Shown: positions 34,406 to 43,324, numbered from the stretch's first letter. The stretch is DNA of 64,000 bases from Mucilaginibacter_A sp965201005 (GCF_965201005.1 NZ_OZ241747.1:2852001-2916000), one strand, 5' to 3'. Made by a program: numbers and translations. Notes: a model not told the origin generated them from the letters alone.

Positions 34406-35374
34406 ATGGGCTTATTTGATTTTTTCAAGAAGAAAGAAACCACAGTAATTGAGCAGCAGGAACTGGATAAAGGTTTGGAAAAAACAAAAGATAGTTTTTT
34501 ATCTAAAATTACCAAAGCTGTTGCCGGAAAAGCTACCGTTGATGAAGAAGTGCTGGATGACCTGGAAGAAATTTTAGTCACTTCAGATGTTGGCGTAACC
34601 ACTACACTAAAAATCATCAAGCGGATTGAAGAGCGTGTTGCCCGCGATAAGTACCTCGGCACCAATGAACTGAACGGAATTTTAAAAGAGGAAATCCAGG
34701 CTTTATTGGCAGAAAACAATAGCAACGATTTTCATAATTTTGAGTATGGAAACCATAAACCATACGTAATTATGGTGGTAGGCGTAAACGGCGTAGGCAA
34801 AACCACCACAATTGGCAAACTGGCTTACAAACTTAAGCAAGCTGGAAATCAAGTCGTTATTGGTGCGGCAGATACTTTTCGTGCAGCGGCGGTTTCGCAA
34901 ATCCAGCTTTGGGGCGAGCGTGTAGGTGTGCGTGTTGTGGCGCAGGCAATGGGTTCCGACCCGGCTTCTGTAGCTTACGATACGGTGAAATCTGCGGTTT
35001 CCAACGGCGATGATGTAGTGATAATCGACACTGCAGGCCGTTTGCACAACAAAGTTGGTTTGATGAACGAGCTGACAAAAATCAAAACGGTCATGCAAAA
35101 GGTAATCCCGAACGCACCGCATGAGATTTTATTGGTTTTGGACGCTTCGACCGGGCAAAATGCGATCGAACAGTGCAAACAATTTACTCAGGCAACAGAT
35201 GTAAATGCTTTGGCTTTGACCAAATTGGACGGAACTGCAAAAGGCGGCGTGGTGATCGGTATTTCCGATCAGTTTAAAATCCCGGTAAAATATATTGGTG
35301 TTGGAGAAGAAAAAGATCAACTGCAGTTGTTTGACCGGAAAGCTTTTGTGGATTCGTTGTTTAAGAATAATTAG
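34406..35374 (+). CDS. ftsY: Signal recognition particle receptor FtsY
   Basis: 322 residues. N-terminal helical N domain (about 1-110), then the GTPase: VVGVNGVGKTTTIGKL (G1), ADTFRAAAVSQI, VIIDTAGRLHNK (G3), TKLDGTAKGGV (G4) and the closing GVGEEKDQLQLFD. The long acidic A domain of enterobacterial FtsY is absent, as usual in this phylum. It docks ribosome-SRP complexes at the membrane with Ffh. Confidence 0.97.
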   Translation: MGLFDFFKKKETTVIEQQELDKGLEKTKDSFLSKITKAVAGKATVDEEVLDDLEEILVTSDVGVTTTLKIIKRIEERVARDKYLGTNELNGILKEEIQALLAENNSNDFHNFEYGNHKPYVIMVVGVNGVGKTTTIGKLAYKLKQAGNQVVIGAADTFRAAAVSQIQLWGERVGVRVVAQAMGSDPASVAYDTVKSAVSNGDDVVIIDTAGRLHNKVGLMNELTKIKTVMQKVIPNAPHEILLVLDASTGQNAIEQCKQFTQATDVNALALTKLDGTAKGGVVIGISDQFKIPVKYIGVGEEKDQLQLFDRKAFVDSLFKNN

Positions 35375-35439
35375 TCATTCAGTTTTCAAATTGAAGCTTG
35401 AGTTTTATCTCCATCATAATTAATTGTAATTTTAGGTTT

Positions 35440-35652
35440 ATGGAAAGTATCGTTATTCATCCTAACAATAAAAAAGATTTGGACTTATTACAATATCTTG
35501 CACAAAAGATGGGACTTAAAACTCAAATTCTGAATCAATCAGAAAAAGAAGATATAGCGATGATGAAAGCCATACATGAAAATGATCCGACAGAAAATCT
35601 AACTATAGAAAATGCAGTTGCTTACTACCGAACTTTAGATAAAGCAAAATAA
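35440..35652 (+). CDS. Antitoxin of a RelE-like pair
   Basis: 70 residues from the ATG at 35440 (a longer frame is unsupported). The start ESIVIHPNNKKDLDLLQYL, with a helical middle (EKEDIAMMKAI) and the tail ENAVAYYRTLDKAK, fits the small type II antitoxins of this phylum that neutralise RelE-fold toxins. It ends 1 bp before the toxin start. Confidence 0.7.
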   Translation: MESIVIHPNNKKDLDLLQYLAQKMGLKTQILNQSEKEDIAMMKAIHENDPTENLTIENAVAYYRTLDKAK

Positions 35653-35653
35653 T

Positions 35654-35920
35654 GTGCAGCTAATCTATAACAAAAAGTTCCTGAAAGATCTGGCTTCAAT
35701 TCCTTCCAAACAGAGAATTAAAGTTGAAAAACTGATTTTTCAGGAAATTCCAACTTACAAGGGCTTCTCAGAAATAAAAAATTTAAAGAAACTACAGGGT
35801 TACGAATTATATTACCGCATCAGAACCGGAGATTACCGAATAGTTATAAAATATCAAAATGACACTTTAACCTTGGAACGAGTACTTCACCGGAAAGACA
35901 TTTACAATCTATTTCCTTAA
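35654..35920 (+). CDS. RelE/ParE family toxin
   Basis: 88 residues from a GTG nested in an out-of-frame ATG (ATGTGC). RelE-fold features: LIYNKKFLKDLASIPSKQR at the N-terminus and ELYYRIRTGDYRIVIKYQNDTLTLERVLHRKDIY near the end, including the R/Y/R residues of the RelE active face. It probably cleaves ribosome-bound mRNA. It is followed 12 bp later by rimO, so the pair is wedged between ftsY and rimO. Confidence 0.85.
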   Translation: MQLIYNKKFLKDLASIPSKQRIKVEKLIFQEIPTYKGFSEIKNLKKLQGYELYYRIRTGDYRIVIKYQNDTLTLERVLHRKDIYNLFP

Positions 35921-35931
35921 TTTCAGATTTT

Positions 35932-37302
35932 TTGAAAACGAAAATATCAACATTAAACACTACCAAAAAACCACGTGTAAACGTAGTTACTTTAGGTTGT
36001 TCTAAAAACATATACGATTCTGAAATATTGATGGGTCAGCTGAAAGGCAACTACTTTGATGTGGTGCACGAAAGTGAAAAAGTTGGCCGTAACGATATTG
36101 TGGTAATCAATACCTGCGGATTTATCGATAACGCCAAGCAGGAATCTATCGATACCATTTTACAATACAGCGAGCTAAAAGAAAAGGGGAAAGTTGGAAA
36201 ATTAATTGTTACCGGCTGTCTTTCAGAACGTTATAAACCAGAATTAGAAGCAGAACTACCTAACGTTGATGCTTTTTTTGGCACAAATAATCTGCAGGAA
36301 ATCTTACAAAATATCGGTGCCGATTATAAATATGAGTTACTGGGCGAGCGGATGTTGACCACTCCTTCTCATTTCGCTTATTTTAAAATTGCGGAAGGCT
36401 GCAACCGGCCATGCTCCTTTTGCGCCATTCCGCTGATGCGCGGCAAACATGTTTCCACACCGATGGACGAGCTTGTTTTACAGGCAAAAAAACTGGCTGC
36501 AAATGGTACGAAAGAACTGATCATGATTGCGCAGGATTTAACTTATTACGGTTTGGATTTATACGGCAAACGCAATCTTGATGAGTTGTTGCGCCGGATT
36601 TCCGATGTGGAAGGCATTGAATGGATAAGGTTGCAATATGCTTATCCTTCTGGTTTCCCGATGGAAATACTGGATGTGATGAACGAACGCAGTAATGTTT
36701 GTAATTATCTGGATATGCCGCTGCAACACATTACAGACAACATGTTGAAGTCGATGCGGCGCGGAATTACCAAGCAAAAAACGATTGATCTGATTAGCCA
36801 AATCCGGGACAAAGTTCCCGAAATAGCTTTGCGAACCACTTTAATTACCGGTTATCCTGGTGAAACCGAACAGGATTTTGAAGAAATGCAGCAATGGGTG
36901 ATGGACACAAAATTTGATCGTTTAGGCTGTTTTACGTATTCGCACGAAGAAAAAACACATGCGCATAACTTGGTGGATGATGTTTCGGAAGAAGTAAAAC
37001 AGGAACGTTCTGAAGCAATTATGGAAGTGCAGCAACTGATCTCCCACGAAAAAAACCACCAGAAAATCGGACAAACATTTAAAGTTTTGATCGATAAGAT
37101 TGAAGGTGAATATTTAGTTGGGCGGACTGAATTTGATTCGCCGGAAGTGGACAATGAAGTTTTGATCGATGCACGCGAACAATATGCCGCCCCGGGAAGT
37201 TTTGTTGAAGTGAAAATTGATTCGGCAGAAGATTTTGATTTGTATGGAAGCATCGTTTCCGCAGAAAAAATTTCAAAATTGGCCGAACCGAGCTACTTGT
37301 AA
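35932..37302 (+). CDS. rimO: Ribosomal protein S12 methylthiotransferase RimO
   Basis: 456 residues from a TTG start (no better ATG upstream). The N-terminal UPF0004 domain has VTLGCSKNIYDSEILMGQL and NTCGFIDNAKQES; the radical SAM core has the CNRPCSFCAIP cluster motif near residue 157; a TRAM domain closes the protein. It methylthiolates the conserved Asp of uS12. The enzyme needs two 4Fe-4S clusters; the first-cluster cysteines are also visible. Confidence 0.95.
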   Translation: MKTKISTLNTTKKPRVNVVTLGCSKNIYDSEILMGQLKGNYFDVVHESEKVGRNDIVVINTCGFIDNAKQESIDTILQYSELKEKGKVGKLIVTGCLSERYKPELEAELPNVDAFFGTNNLQEILQNIGADYKYELLGERMLTTPSHFAYFKIAEGCNRPCSFCAIPLMRGKHVSTPMDELVLQAKKLAANGTKELIMIAQDLTYYGLDLYGKRNLDELLRRISDVEGIEWIRLQYAYPSGFPMEILDVMNERSNVCNYLDMPLQHITDNMLKSMRRGITKQKTIDLISQIRDKVPEIALRTTLITGYPGETEQDFEEMQQWVMDTKFDRLGCFTYSHEEKTHAHNLVDDVSEEVKQERSEAIMEVQQLISHEKNHQKIGQTFKVLIDKIEGEYLVGRTEFDSPEVDNEVLIDAREQYAAPGSFVEVKIDSAEDFDLYGSIVSAEKISKLAEPSYL

Positions 37303-37304
37303 AA

Positions 37305-38900
37305 ATGGATGCCACTTATATCGATTATGCTGAAACCGGAAGTTTTTCCCCAACGGTCGTCAACTATCTAAAAAATGATGAAAGTTTAAAACCTTTTTAT
37401 GGTTTCAGGCCAGACTTGGACGGTTTCCGCCAATTGCTTCAACACAAAAAAAACACCTGTAAAAGAAGCATTTTAATAGAAGTTTTAAATGCACAATATA
37501 AAAAACTACCGGTAAAAGAAGTATCGGATTTAACCCGGACATATCTTGATCTGCTGAACCGGGAAAACACGTTTACCGTTACAACCGGCCATCAGCTTAA
37601 TATTTTTACCGGCCCGCTTTATTTTATTTTTAAGATTGTTACGGCAATTAATTTAGCCAAAGACTTAAAGATAGAATTTCCTGATAAAAACTTTGTCCCG
37701 GTTTATTGGATGGCTTCAGAAGATCATGATTTTGTCGAGATCAACCATACGCAAATTGGCGGTAAAAAAATAGCATGGAACGAAGAAGTTTCCGGTGCGA
37801 CAGGTCGCGTTTTGACCAAAGGAATCCGCGAAGCACTGAATCAATATAAAGGCATTTTAGGCATTGTTGAACATGCTGATGAACTTTCTGAATTCGTTGA
37901 AACCGCTTATGCCAAGTTTGAAAAACTGGCCGATGCCACGCGTTATTTGGTCAATGCGTTGTTCGCCAGGTTTGGTTTGATCATTATTGATGCAGATGAT
38001 CCACGTTTAAAAAAAGAATTTGCGCCAATTATTGAATCGGACATCATCAATCAAAATAGTTTTAAAAACATTTCGGAAACCAATGAAAAGCTGGAAAAAG
38101 CTGGCGTTCATATTCAGGTCAACCCTCGGGAAATCAACTTTTTTTACCTGCTAAAAGAAGTACGCGAACGCCTTGTTTTTGAAGAGCATCGATACAAAGT
38201 TTTAAATACAGCTATTTCTTTTTCGGAAGAAGAACTGAAAACTGAAATTGCAGATTTTCCGGAAAGGTTTAGTCCGAACGTAGTGATGCGGCCGCTTTAC
38301 CAGGAAGTCATCTTACCAAATATTGCCTACATCGGCGGCGGCGCGGAAGTAGTTTACTGGATGGAACTGAAATCTAATTTTGATTTTTACAAGGTCGATT
38401 TTCCAATTTTGATTTTGCGGAATTCAGGCTTAATTGTATCCAAAAGATCGGCAGAAAAAGCTGCAAACATGGGTTTAACTTTGACTGATTTTTTCCAAAC
38501 TACCAACATTTTGAAAAATGATTGGATACAAGTCAACAGTCAAAACCAGTTGCAGTTGAGCGGATTTCAGCAGGAATTGAATGCTGTTTTTAGCAGGTTA
38601 AAATTGCATAATATTAAAATCGACCCAACTTTGGGACCATCAACAGAAGCAATTCAAAAAAGACTGGAACATGCTGTTTTTAACCTGGAAAAAAAGTTGC
38701 TCAAAGCTGAAAAACGCAATTACCAAGTTCGGTTAAACCAGATTGACCAAATCAAAGCAGAACTTTTTCCCGGCGGAAATTTACAGGAACGCAATGAAAA
38801 CTTTGGCTTGTTTTATGTGAAACTTGGATCCAAGTTGATTGATGGACTCATTGCAAACTTCAAACCTTTGGATTTTAAGTTTACAATTTTAACGGAGTAA
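37305..38900 (+). CDS. bshC: Bacillithiol synthase BshC
   Basis: 531 residues with BshC blocks TVTTGHQLNIFTGPLYFIFK near residue 90, YWMASEDHDFVEINHTQI near 140 and the C-terminal IGGGAEVVYWMELK. BshC joins cysteine to the GlcN-malate precursor, the last step of bacillithiol synthesis, and marks a bacillithiol-using Bacteroidota. It starts 2 bp after rimO. It holds four dispersed motif copies: 37460 and 37513 (plus), 38581 and 38671 (minus), the highest density inside one gene. Confidence 0.93.
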   Translation: MDATYIDYAETGSFSPTVVNYLKNDESLKPFYGFRPDLDGFRQLLQHKKNTCKRSILIEVLNAQYKKLPVKEVSDLTRTYLDLLNRENTFTVTTGHQLNIFTGPLYFIFKIVTAINLAKDLKIEFPDKNFVPVYWMASEDHDFVEINHTQIGGKKIAWNEEVSGATGRVLTKGIREALNQYKGILGIVEHADELSEFVETAYAKFEKLADATRYLVNALFARFGLIIIDADDPRLKKEFAPIIESDIINQNSFKNISETNEKLEKAGVHIQVNPREINFFYLLKEVRERLVFEEHRYKVLNTAISFSEEELKTEIADFPERFSPNVVMRPLYQEVILPNIAYIGGGAEVVYWMELKSNFDFYKVDFPILILRNSGLIVSKRSAEKAANMGLTLTDFFQTTNILKNDWIQVNSQNQLQLSGFQQELNAVFSRLKLHNIKIDPTLGPSTEAIQKRLEHAVFNLEKKLLKAEKRNYQVRLNQIDQIKAELFPGGNLQERNENFGLFYVKLGSKLIDGLIANFKPLDFKFTILTE

Positions 38901-39032
38901 CAGATATTGTTGCATTGATAAAATTCTGTGATTTCGACCGAAGGGAAAAATCTTATTCTAAATTACTAATCAATTGTTCGTTAAAGAACATCCCTCCTAT
39001 CTTCGGGACGAGAGAAAAATAATACCAATTTT

Positions 39033-40115
39033 ATGCTGATAAAAGAAGCATCGCTACGAAAATTTACCGAAAATATTTTTCAAAAAATCGGCTGTAGTTT
39101 GGACCACAGTAAACTCGCTGCCGATGTTTTGTTGCGCTCCGATCTGCGCGGGATTGATTCGCACGGCGTTGCCCGTTTAAGCGGTTATGTACGTTTGTGG
39201 GAGAAAAAACGCATCAACCCAAAACCCAACATTAAGATTGTACACGAAACCCCAACCACGGCAACCGTTGACGGCGATGCCGGTTTAGGTTTAGTGGTTG
39301 CTCCTTTTGCCATGCAAGTTGCAATGGAAAAAGCCGGGAAATACGGTTCGGGCTGGGTTTCTGTCCGCAATTCCAATCATTTTGGCATTGCCGGTTATCA
39401 TGCTTTAATGGCTGTTGAAAAAGACATGATCGGTTTCGCCATGACGAACGCGAGTCCACTCGTGGCACCAACTTTTTCCAACGAACGAATGCTCGGCACC
39501 AACCCGATGTGTTATGCTTTCCCCGCCGGGAAATATCCGCCACTGATTGTAGATATGGCAACTTCTGCCGCAGCAAATGGCAAACTGGAAATTGCACAAC
39601 GCGCCGGGAAACCGGTTCCGGAAGGTTGGATTCAGGATGAAAACGGCGATTTTACCACTGATCCTCATGCTTTAAAATTTGGTGGTTCTTTGCTTCCATT
39701 GGGTAGCGACCGTGAACATGGCAGCCATAAAGGTTTTGGTTTAAGTGCTACGGTTGACATTCTTTCGGCCGTACTTTCCGGTGCTAATTATGGTCCTTGG
39801 GTTCCGCCTTTTGTGGCTTATTTAGATCCTGCGCTAAATCCTGTGGGAACCGGAATCGGGCATTTTTTAGGAGCAATGCGTGTAGATGGTTTTCGGCCGG
39901 TTGATGAATTTAAACATCATTTAGATAATTGGATTGAACGTTTTAAGTCGGCAAAAACAGTATCACCAGATCAAAAAATAATTATTCCCGGCGAGCCGGA
40001 ACTGGAAGCTGAATTGGACCGTAAAGTAAATGGTATTCCTTTGGTTGATGCGGTTGTGCAGGATTTGAATGATCTGGCGGGTAAGTTGGGCGTGGAAGGG
40101 TTGAGTGAGGTTTAA
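39033..40115 (+). CDS. Ldh family oxidoreductase (malate/lactate dehydrogenase type 2)
   Basis: 360 residues of the Ldh_2/YlbC fold. GIDSHGVARLSGYVRLW near residue 40, VDGDAGLGLVVAPFAMQ, SNHFGIAGYHALMA, LGTNPMCYAFP and HKGFGLSATVDILSAVLSG are diagnostic. It is an NAD(P)-dependent oxidoreductase; the substrate (malate, sulfolactate, ureidoglycolate or similar) cannot be fixed from sequence. A motif copy (39040-39051) lies within the first codons and encodes IKEA. Confidence 0.88.
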   Translation: MLIKEASLRKFTENIFQKIGCSLDHSKLAADVLLRSDLRGIDSHGVARLSGYVRLWEKKRINPKPNIKIVHETPTTATVDGDAGLGLVVAPFAMQVAMEKAGKYGSGWVSVRNSNHFGIAGYHALMAVEKDMIGFAMTNASPLVAPTFSNERMLGTNPMCYAFPAGKYPPLIVDMATSAAANGKLEIAQRAGKPVPEGWIQDENGDFTTDPHALKFGGSLLPLGSDREHGSHKGFGLSATVDILSAVLSGANYGPWVPPFVAYLDPALNPVGTGIGHFLGAMRVDGFRPVDEFKHHLDNWIERFKSAKTVSPDQKIIIPGEPELEAELDRKVNGIPLVDAVVQDLNDLAGKLGVEGLSEV

Positions 40116-40120
40116 AATAA

Positions 40121-40181
40121 TTGCTAATGATGGATTAGGAATCAACAGCTTAAAGGACGGAGTTACAAACTTAGACAGCAG
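40121..40181 (+). repeat. Diverged copy of a REP-like element
   Basis: Resembles the second half of the tandem repeats at 40.97-41.27 kb: GGATTAGGAATC, then GCTTAAAGGACGG and TTACAAAC. It shows the same order of small palindromic parts. Confidence 0.5.
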
Positions 40182-40245
40182 AAACAATTAGAAGAATCGT
40201 CTAATCACTGTGCCATAATTTTAATCAAATTCTTATATTTATATC

Positions 40246-40482
40246 ATGACAACGATGATATTACAAGTTCCCGATGCGCTTGAAAAAGAACACGATGAAA
40301 CCGTTCGTTTGATTGCAGCTAAGTTGTATGAATCAGGCAAACTATCTTTAAGTCAGGCGGCAGAAATGTGTAGCATGAAGAAGTGGGACTTTGCTGAAAT
40401 CCTGATTAATTATGGTGTTCATTATCTTGATGTAAGTGCTGCTGCAGATTTAGATGACTTTAAACATTCCTTTGGAAAATAA
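40246..40482 (+). CDS. UPF0175 family antitoxin
   Basis: 78 residues: LQVPDALEKEHDETVRLIAAKLYESGKLSLSQAAEMCSMKKWDFAEILINYGV is the classical UPF0175 helix-turn-helix layout. It overlaps the DUF3368 gene by 29 bp. A box TATATTTA ends just before the start, again suggesting a very short leader. Confidence 0.85.
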   Translation: MTTMILQVPDALEKEHDETVRLIAAKLYESGKLSLSQAAEMCSMKKWDFAEILINYGVHYLDVSAAADLDDFKHSFGK

Positions 40483-40927
40483 AACTGTTATAACGGATAC
40501 CAGTTGTTTTATTCTGCTGGAGAAAATTAACGCGCTTCATATATTGCACCAGTTGTTTGCAACGGTATATACTACTCCGGAGATCGCAAAAGAATATGGT
40601 AAACCATCACCAAACTGGATAATTATTCAAGCTGCAAATCAAATTTTACAAGAAAAATTTTATCATGATGTTGATTTAGGCGAAGCGAGTGCTATTGCTT
40701 TAGCTTCTGAAATTTCCTGCGATTACATCATTCTTGATGATTTAGCAGCGCGAAAATTAGCTAAAAAACTGGGTTTAACCATCATGGGTACTGTAGGCGT
40801 ATTGTTAAGTGCTAAACAAAAAGGTATTGTGCCTTTATTTCGTCCTTACCTTGATTTGATTCAACAAACCAACTTTAGGTTGTCTCAACAATTAGCTGAG
40901 GAGTTTATCAGAGCAGCAGGCGAATAA
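40454..40927 (+). CDS. DUF3368 PIN-like toxin
   Basis: 157 residues with the PIN acidic residues (ITDTSCFILLEKINAL near residue 13, LGEASAIALA near 75, YIILDDLAARKLAKKLGL near 95) and the family ending TIMGTVGVLLSAKQKGIV. It is the standard partner of UPF0175; the pair is assumed to act as a type II toxin-antitoxin system with RNase activity. Confidence 0.85.
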   Translation: MTLNIPLENKTVITDTSCFILLEKINALHILHQLFATVYTTPEIAKEYGKPSPNWIIIQAANQILQEKFYHDVDLGEASAIALASEISCDYIILDDLAARKLAKKLGLTIMGTVGVLLSAKQKGIVPLFRPYLDLIQQTNFRLSQQLAEEFIRAAGE

Positions 40928-40972
40928 AGAGAACAATCAGGCTGGCATTTTGAACCCAGGTTAGCAGACGGA

Positions 40973-41274
40973 TTTAAATTTAATTGATAAAAGAAGCATT
41001 GCTTTTTCTGTACAAGATTGCAGATTTCAAGTTAAAGGTGTGGAAATTTAAAGTAAGTTGGTATTGCTGGATTAGAAATCCATAGCTTAAAAGGTCGGGA
41101 TTGCAAACACAGACCAGCTGGGAGCTTAAATTTAATCGATAAAAGAAGCAACTTTCACTTATTTACAAGATTGCAGATTTCAAATTAAAGGTGTTGGACG
41201 TTAAAGTAAGTTGGGTATTGTTGGATTGGAAATCCAAAGTTCAAAGGGCGGGATTATAAATCCCGACCAGCAAG
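40973..41274 (+). repeat. Two tandem copies of a 152-bp REP-like element
   Basis: Unit A (40973-41124) and unit B (41125-41274) align through AAATTTAATYGATAAAAGAAG, ACAAGATTGCAGATTTCAA and a palindromic end (GGATTGGAAATCC in B, CGGGATTATAAATCCCG in B, CCAGCAAG). Each begins with a copy of the dispersed motif; in A it is exact (40988-40999), in B it ends GCAAC. No gene is present between 40928 and 41300. Confidence 0.85.
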
Positions 41275-41300
41275 TATTTTTTAAAATATTTCTAATCCGA

Positions 41301-41960
41301 TCAGTTATAAATTACGTTTTCGCTATAACCGTGCTGTATCATACTTAATTTTCCATCCTTAAAATTTAGTCTGACTGACGATGTGCCTGTCAATCCTGAT
41401 TTGATGTTTTTGGTGAAAGTAAAGTACCATTCGTCATAATTACCCATATCAGCATCAAACGGCTTTTTTAAAGTCTTATCTGGTAGAATGATTTGGTAAT
41501 TACTATAAGCTTGAACTTTATATATAGCTTGCAATTTGGCATAAATCGAGGCAACAGCATCATCTTTATGAATTGCCGTTTCATCAGGCAGGTCCTGCGG
41601 CCATTTACCGACCTCAACAGGCAAAGCATCAATAGCTGTAACTTTTTCACCATTAAACTTTATGATAGCGCGATCAATACGTTCCCCGTTGCTTTGTAGG
41701 GTGATGGCCTGATAAAAGCTTAACTGATTTTGAATTTGCTCCGGCTGAGTAGAGGGTTTGCGGTAAACAATAGCAACCTCGTCAAAATTATTTTCAATTC
41801 CCGCTTGTTGAAGCTGGACAAATACTTCGGCAGGTGTACTACCAATTTGAATTCCCCATTTTTCCCCTTTAGTAATCCTTTCATTAAAAGAAGGGGAATT
41901 TTCTTTTTTACAGGACAATAGCAATATTATAGGGATAATAAGTAAGAATGAATGTTTCAT
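41301..41960 (-). CDS. Hypothetical lipoprotein flanked by inverted repeats
   Basis: 219 residues with a lipobox (IPIILLLSCKKE). The soluble part (GEKWGIQIGSTPAEVFVQLQ, then YRKPSTQPEQIQNQLSFYQ) matches no family I know. The gene lies between a REP-like element on its left (ending CCAGCAAG at 41274) and an inverted diverged copy on its right (starting CTTGCTGG at 42015), which resembles a small mobile cassette. No function is suggested. Confidence 0.6.
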   Translation of the reverse strand: MKHSFLLIIPIILLLSCKKENSPSFNERITKGEKWGIQIGSTPAEVFVQLQQAGIENNFDEVAIVYRKPSTQPEQIQNQLSFYQAITLQSNGERIDRAIIKFNGEKVTAIDALPVEVGKWPQDLPDETAIHKDDAVASIYAKLQAIYKVQAYSNYQIILPDKTLKKPFDADMGNYDEWYFTFTKNIKSGLTGTSSVRLNFKDGKLSMIQHGYSENVIYN

Positions 41961-42014
41961 GTTTTATTTATTTTATAACCTGTACGTGTTTTTAACGCTA
42001 AACGATACACCCTC

Positions 42015-42080
42015 CTTGCTGGTAAAGATTTGTAATATTCGCTATTTCGTCCTTTGAGCTTAGGATTTGCGATCCTACCT
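42015..42080 (-). repeat. Inverted diverged copy of the REP-like element
   Basis: CTTGCTGGT, then AGATTTGTAAT, CCTTTGAGCTTAGGATTTGC and GATCCTA: the reverse complement of the end of unit B with a short insertion. Confidence 0.6.
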
Positions 42081-42164
42081 ATTAATTCAACAATTTTTCA
42101 TGTTGATTTTTATTTTAGGCAAAAGGCGTAACCTTTCCGATTACACCTTCCAAATTTACACCGA

Positions 42165-42176
42165 TAAAAGAAGCAT
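42165..42176 (+). repeat. Dispersed motif copy (GAAGCAT form) next to the lepB stop
   Basis: AAATTTACACCGATAAAAG then AAGCAT: a full extended form, ending 1 bp before the lepB stop codon. Confidence 0.85.
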
Positions 42177-42177
42177 T

Positions 42178-43290
42178 CTACCTAATCCCCATAAACAACC
42201 GGCTCCATCTAATTTTATGCAGAAAAGAAGCTTGCTCGTCCCAGCTCATCCAAATAAATAAAGCTTTACCTACAATATGGTCTTCGGGCACAAAACCCCA
42301 GAAACGGCTGTCTAAAGAGTTGTGGCGGTTATCGCCCATCATCCAGTAATAATCCATTTTAAAAGTGTAACTATTGGTTTTCGTTCCGTTGATGTAAATA
42401 TCGTTTCCTCGTTTTTCCAGCTTGTTGTTTTCGTACAGCTTGATAGCACGTTCGTAAATCAGATAGTTGGTCGAATCCAGCGTAACCGTCCAGCCTTTTT
42501 TCGGGATGATGACAGGGCCATAATTATCCACGTTCCATTTCAGCTTCGGATCATGCGGAAAAACCTGCAAATCTGCCTGTCCGGGCGGCTGGATGTAGGG
42601 CGCAATGTAGGTGATGTTGGAATAGCTTTTTAAAATCGGCACACTTGCGCGCGGCATTATCCATTCCAAATCTGTTGCGTTTACCTGCCCGTGCGAAGGA
42701 TCAATGTGCAGATCGTACAAAACATCCGGGTTCAGTTCCTGTCCGTTAGTACGGACAAGGTACGAAGTCTGGCTTTCTTTCGGTGTTTCCTCAGCTTTAC
42801 CGTTCACATAAACCTGTGTATTGATTAGTTTCAACGTATCGCCCGGCGTGCCCTGGCAACGCTTGATATAGTTTTCGCGCTTATCAACCGGACGATATAA
42901 CGGCGAATCCGCATCCATCGGATAATTAAAAACCACCACATCACCTTTTTTTACGTGGCTTAATCCCGGCAAACGGTAATAAGGCAGTTTGATGCCGTCC
43001 CAATAAGATTTTACGTCAAAAATGGGCATGGTATGATGCGCAAACGGAAAGGAAATGGGCGTCATCGGGGTGCGCGCACCGTAATTTATCTTGCTCACAA
43101 ACAAAAAATCGCCTACCAAAAGCGAGCGTTCCATCGATGGCGTTGGGATGGTAAAAGCTTCGATAAACAAACCGCGGATCAGTGTGGCGGCAACAACTGC
43201 AAAAATAATGGCGTCGAACCATTCCCGTGTCGCACTTTTCTTTTTTTTCTTTGGATCAGCAGTAGTTTTGTTCCAGAATTTCCAGCTCAT
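42178..43290 (-). CDS. lepB: Signal peptidase I
   Basis: 370 residues from the ATG at 43290; a longer frame upstream is unsupported. One membrane helix (FDAIIFAVVAATLIRGLFIEA) precedes the catalytic Ser in TIPTPSMERSL (S52); the catalytic Lys lies in YIKRCQGTPGD. MMGDNRHNSLDSRFWGFVPEDHIVGKA is the box E region. The long middle insertion is typical for this phylum. It removes signal peptides at the periplasmic face. It follows dapB by 34 bp in the parA-parB-DUF5683-dapB-lepB order. Confidence 0.95.
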   Translation of the reverse strand: MSWKFWNKTTADPKKKKKSATREWFDAIIFAVVAATLIRGLFIEAFTIPTPSMERSLLVGDFLFVSKINYGARTPMTPISFPFAHHTMPIFDVKSYWDGIKLPYYRLPGLSHVKKGDVVVFNYPMDADSPLYRPVDKRENYIKRCQGTPGDTLKLINTQVYVNGKAEETPKESQTSYLVRTNGQELNPDVLYDLHIDPSHGQVNATDLEWIMPRASVPILKSYSNITYIAPYIQPPGQADLQVFPHDPKLKWNVDNYGPVIIPKKGWTVTLDSTNYLIYERAIKLYENNKLEKRGNDIYINGTKTNSYTFKMDYYWMMGDNRHNSLDSRFWGFVPEDHIVGKALFIWMSWDEQASFLHKIRWSRLFMGIR

Positions 43291-43324
43291 TGTTTTGATT
43301 ATTGAAGGCGTGAAAGTAGTGTTT

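Noticed and set aside
34703..35122. Minus-strand open frame opposite ftsY
   Set aside because: Antisense shadow of the GTPase domain.
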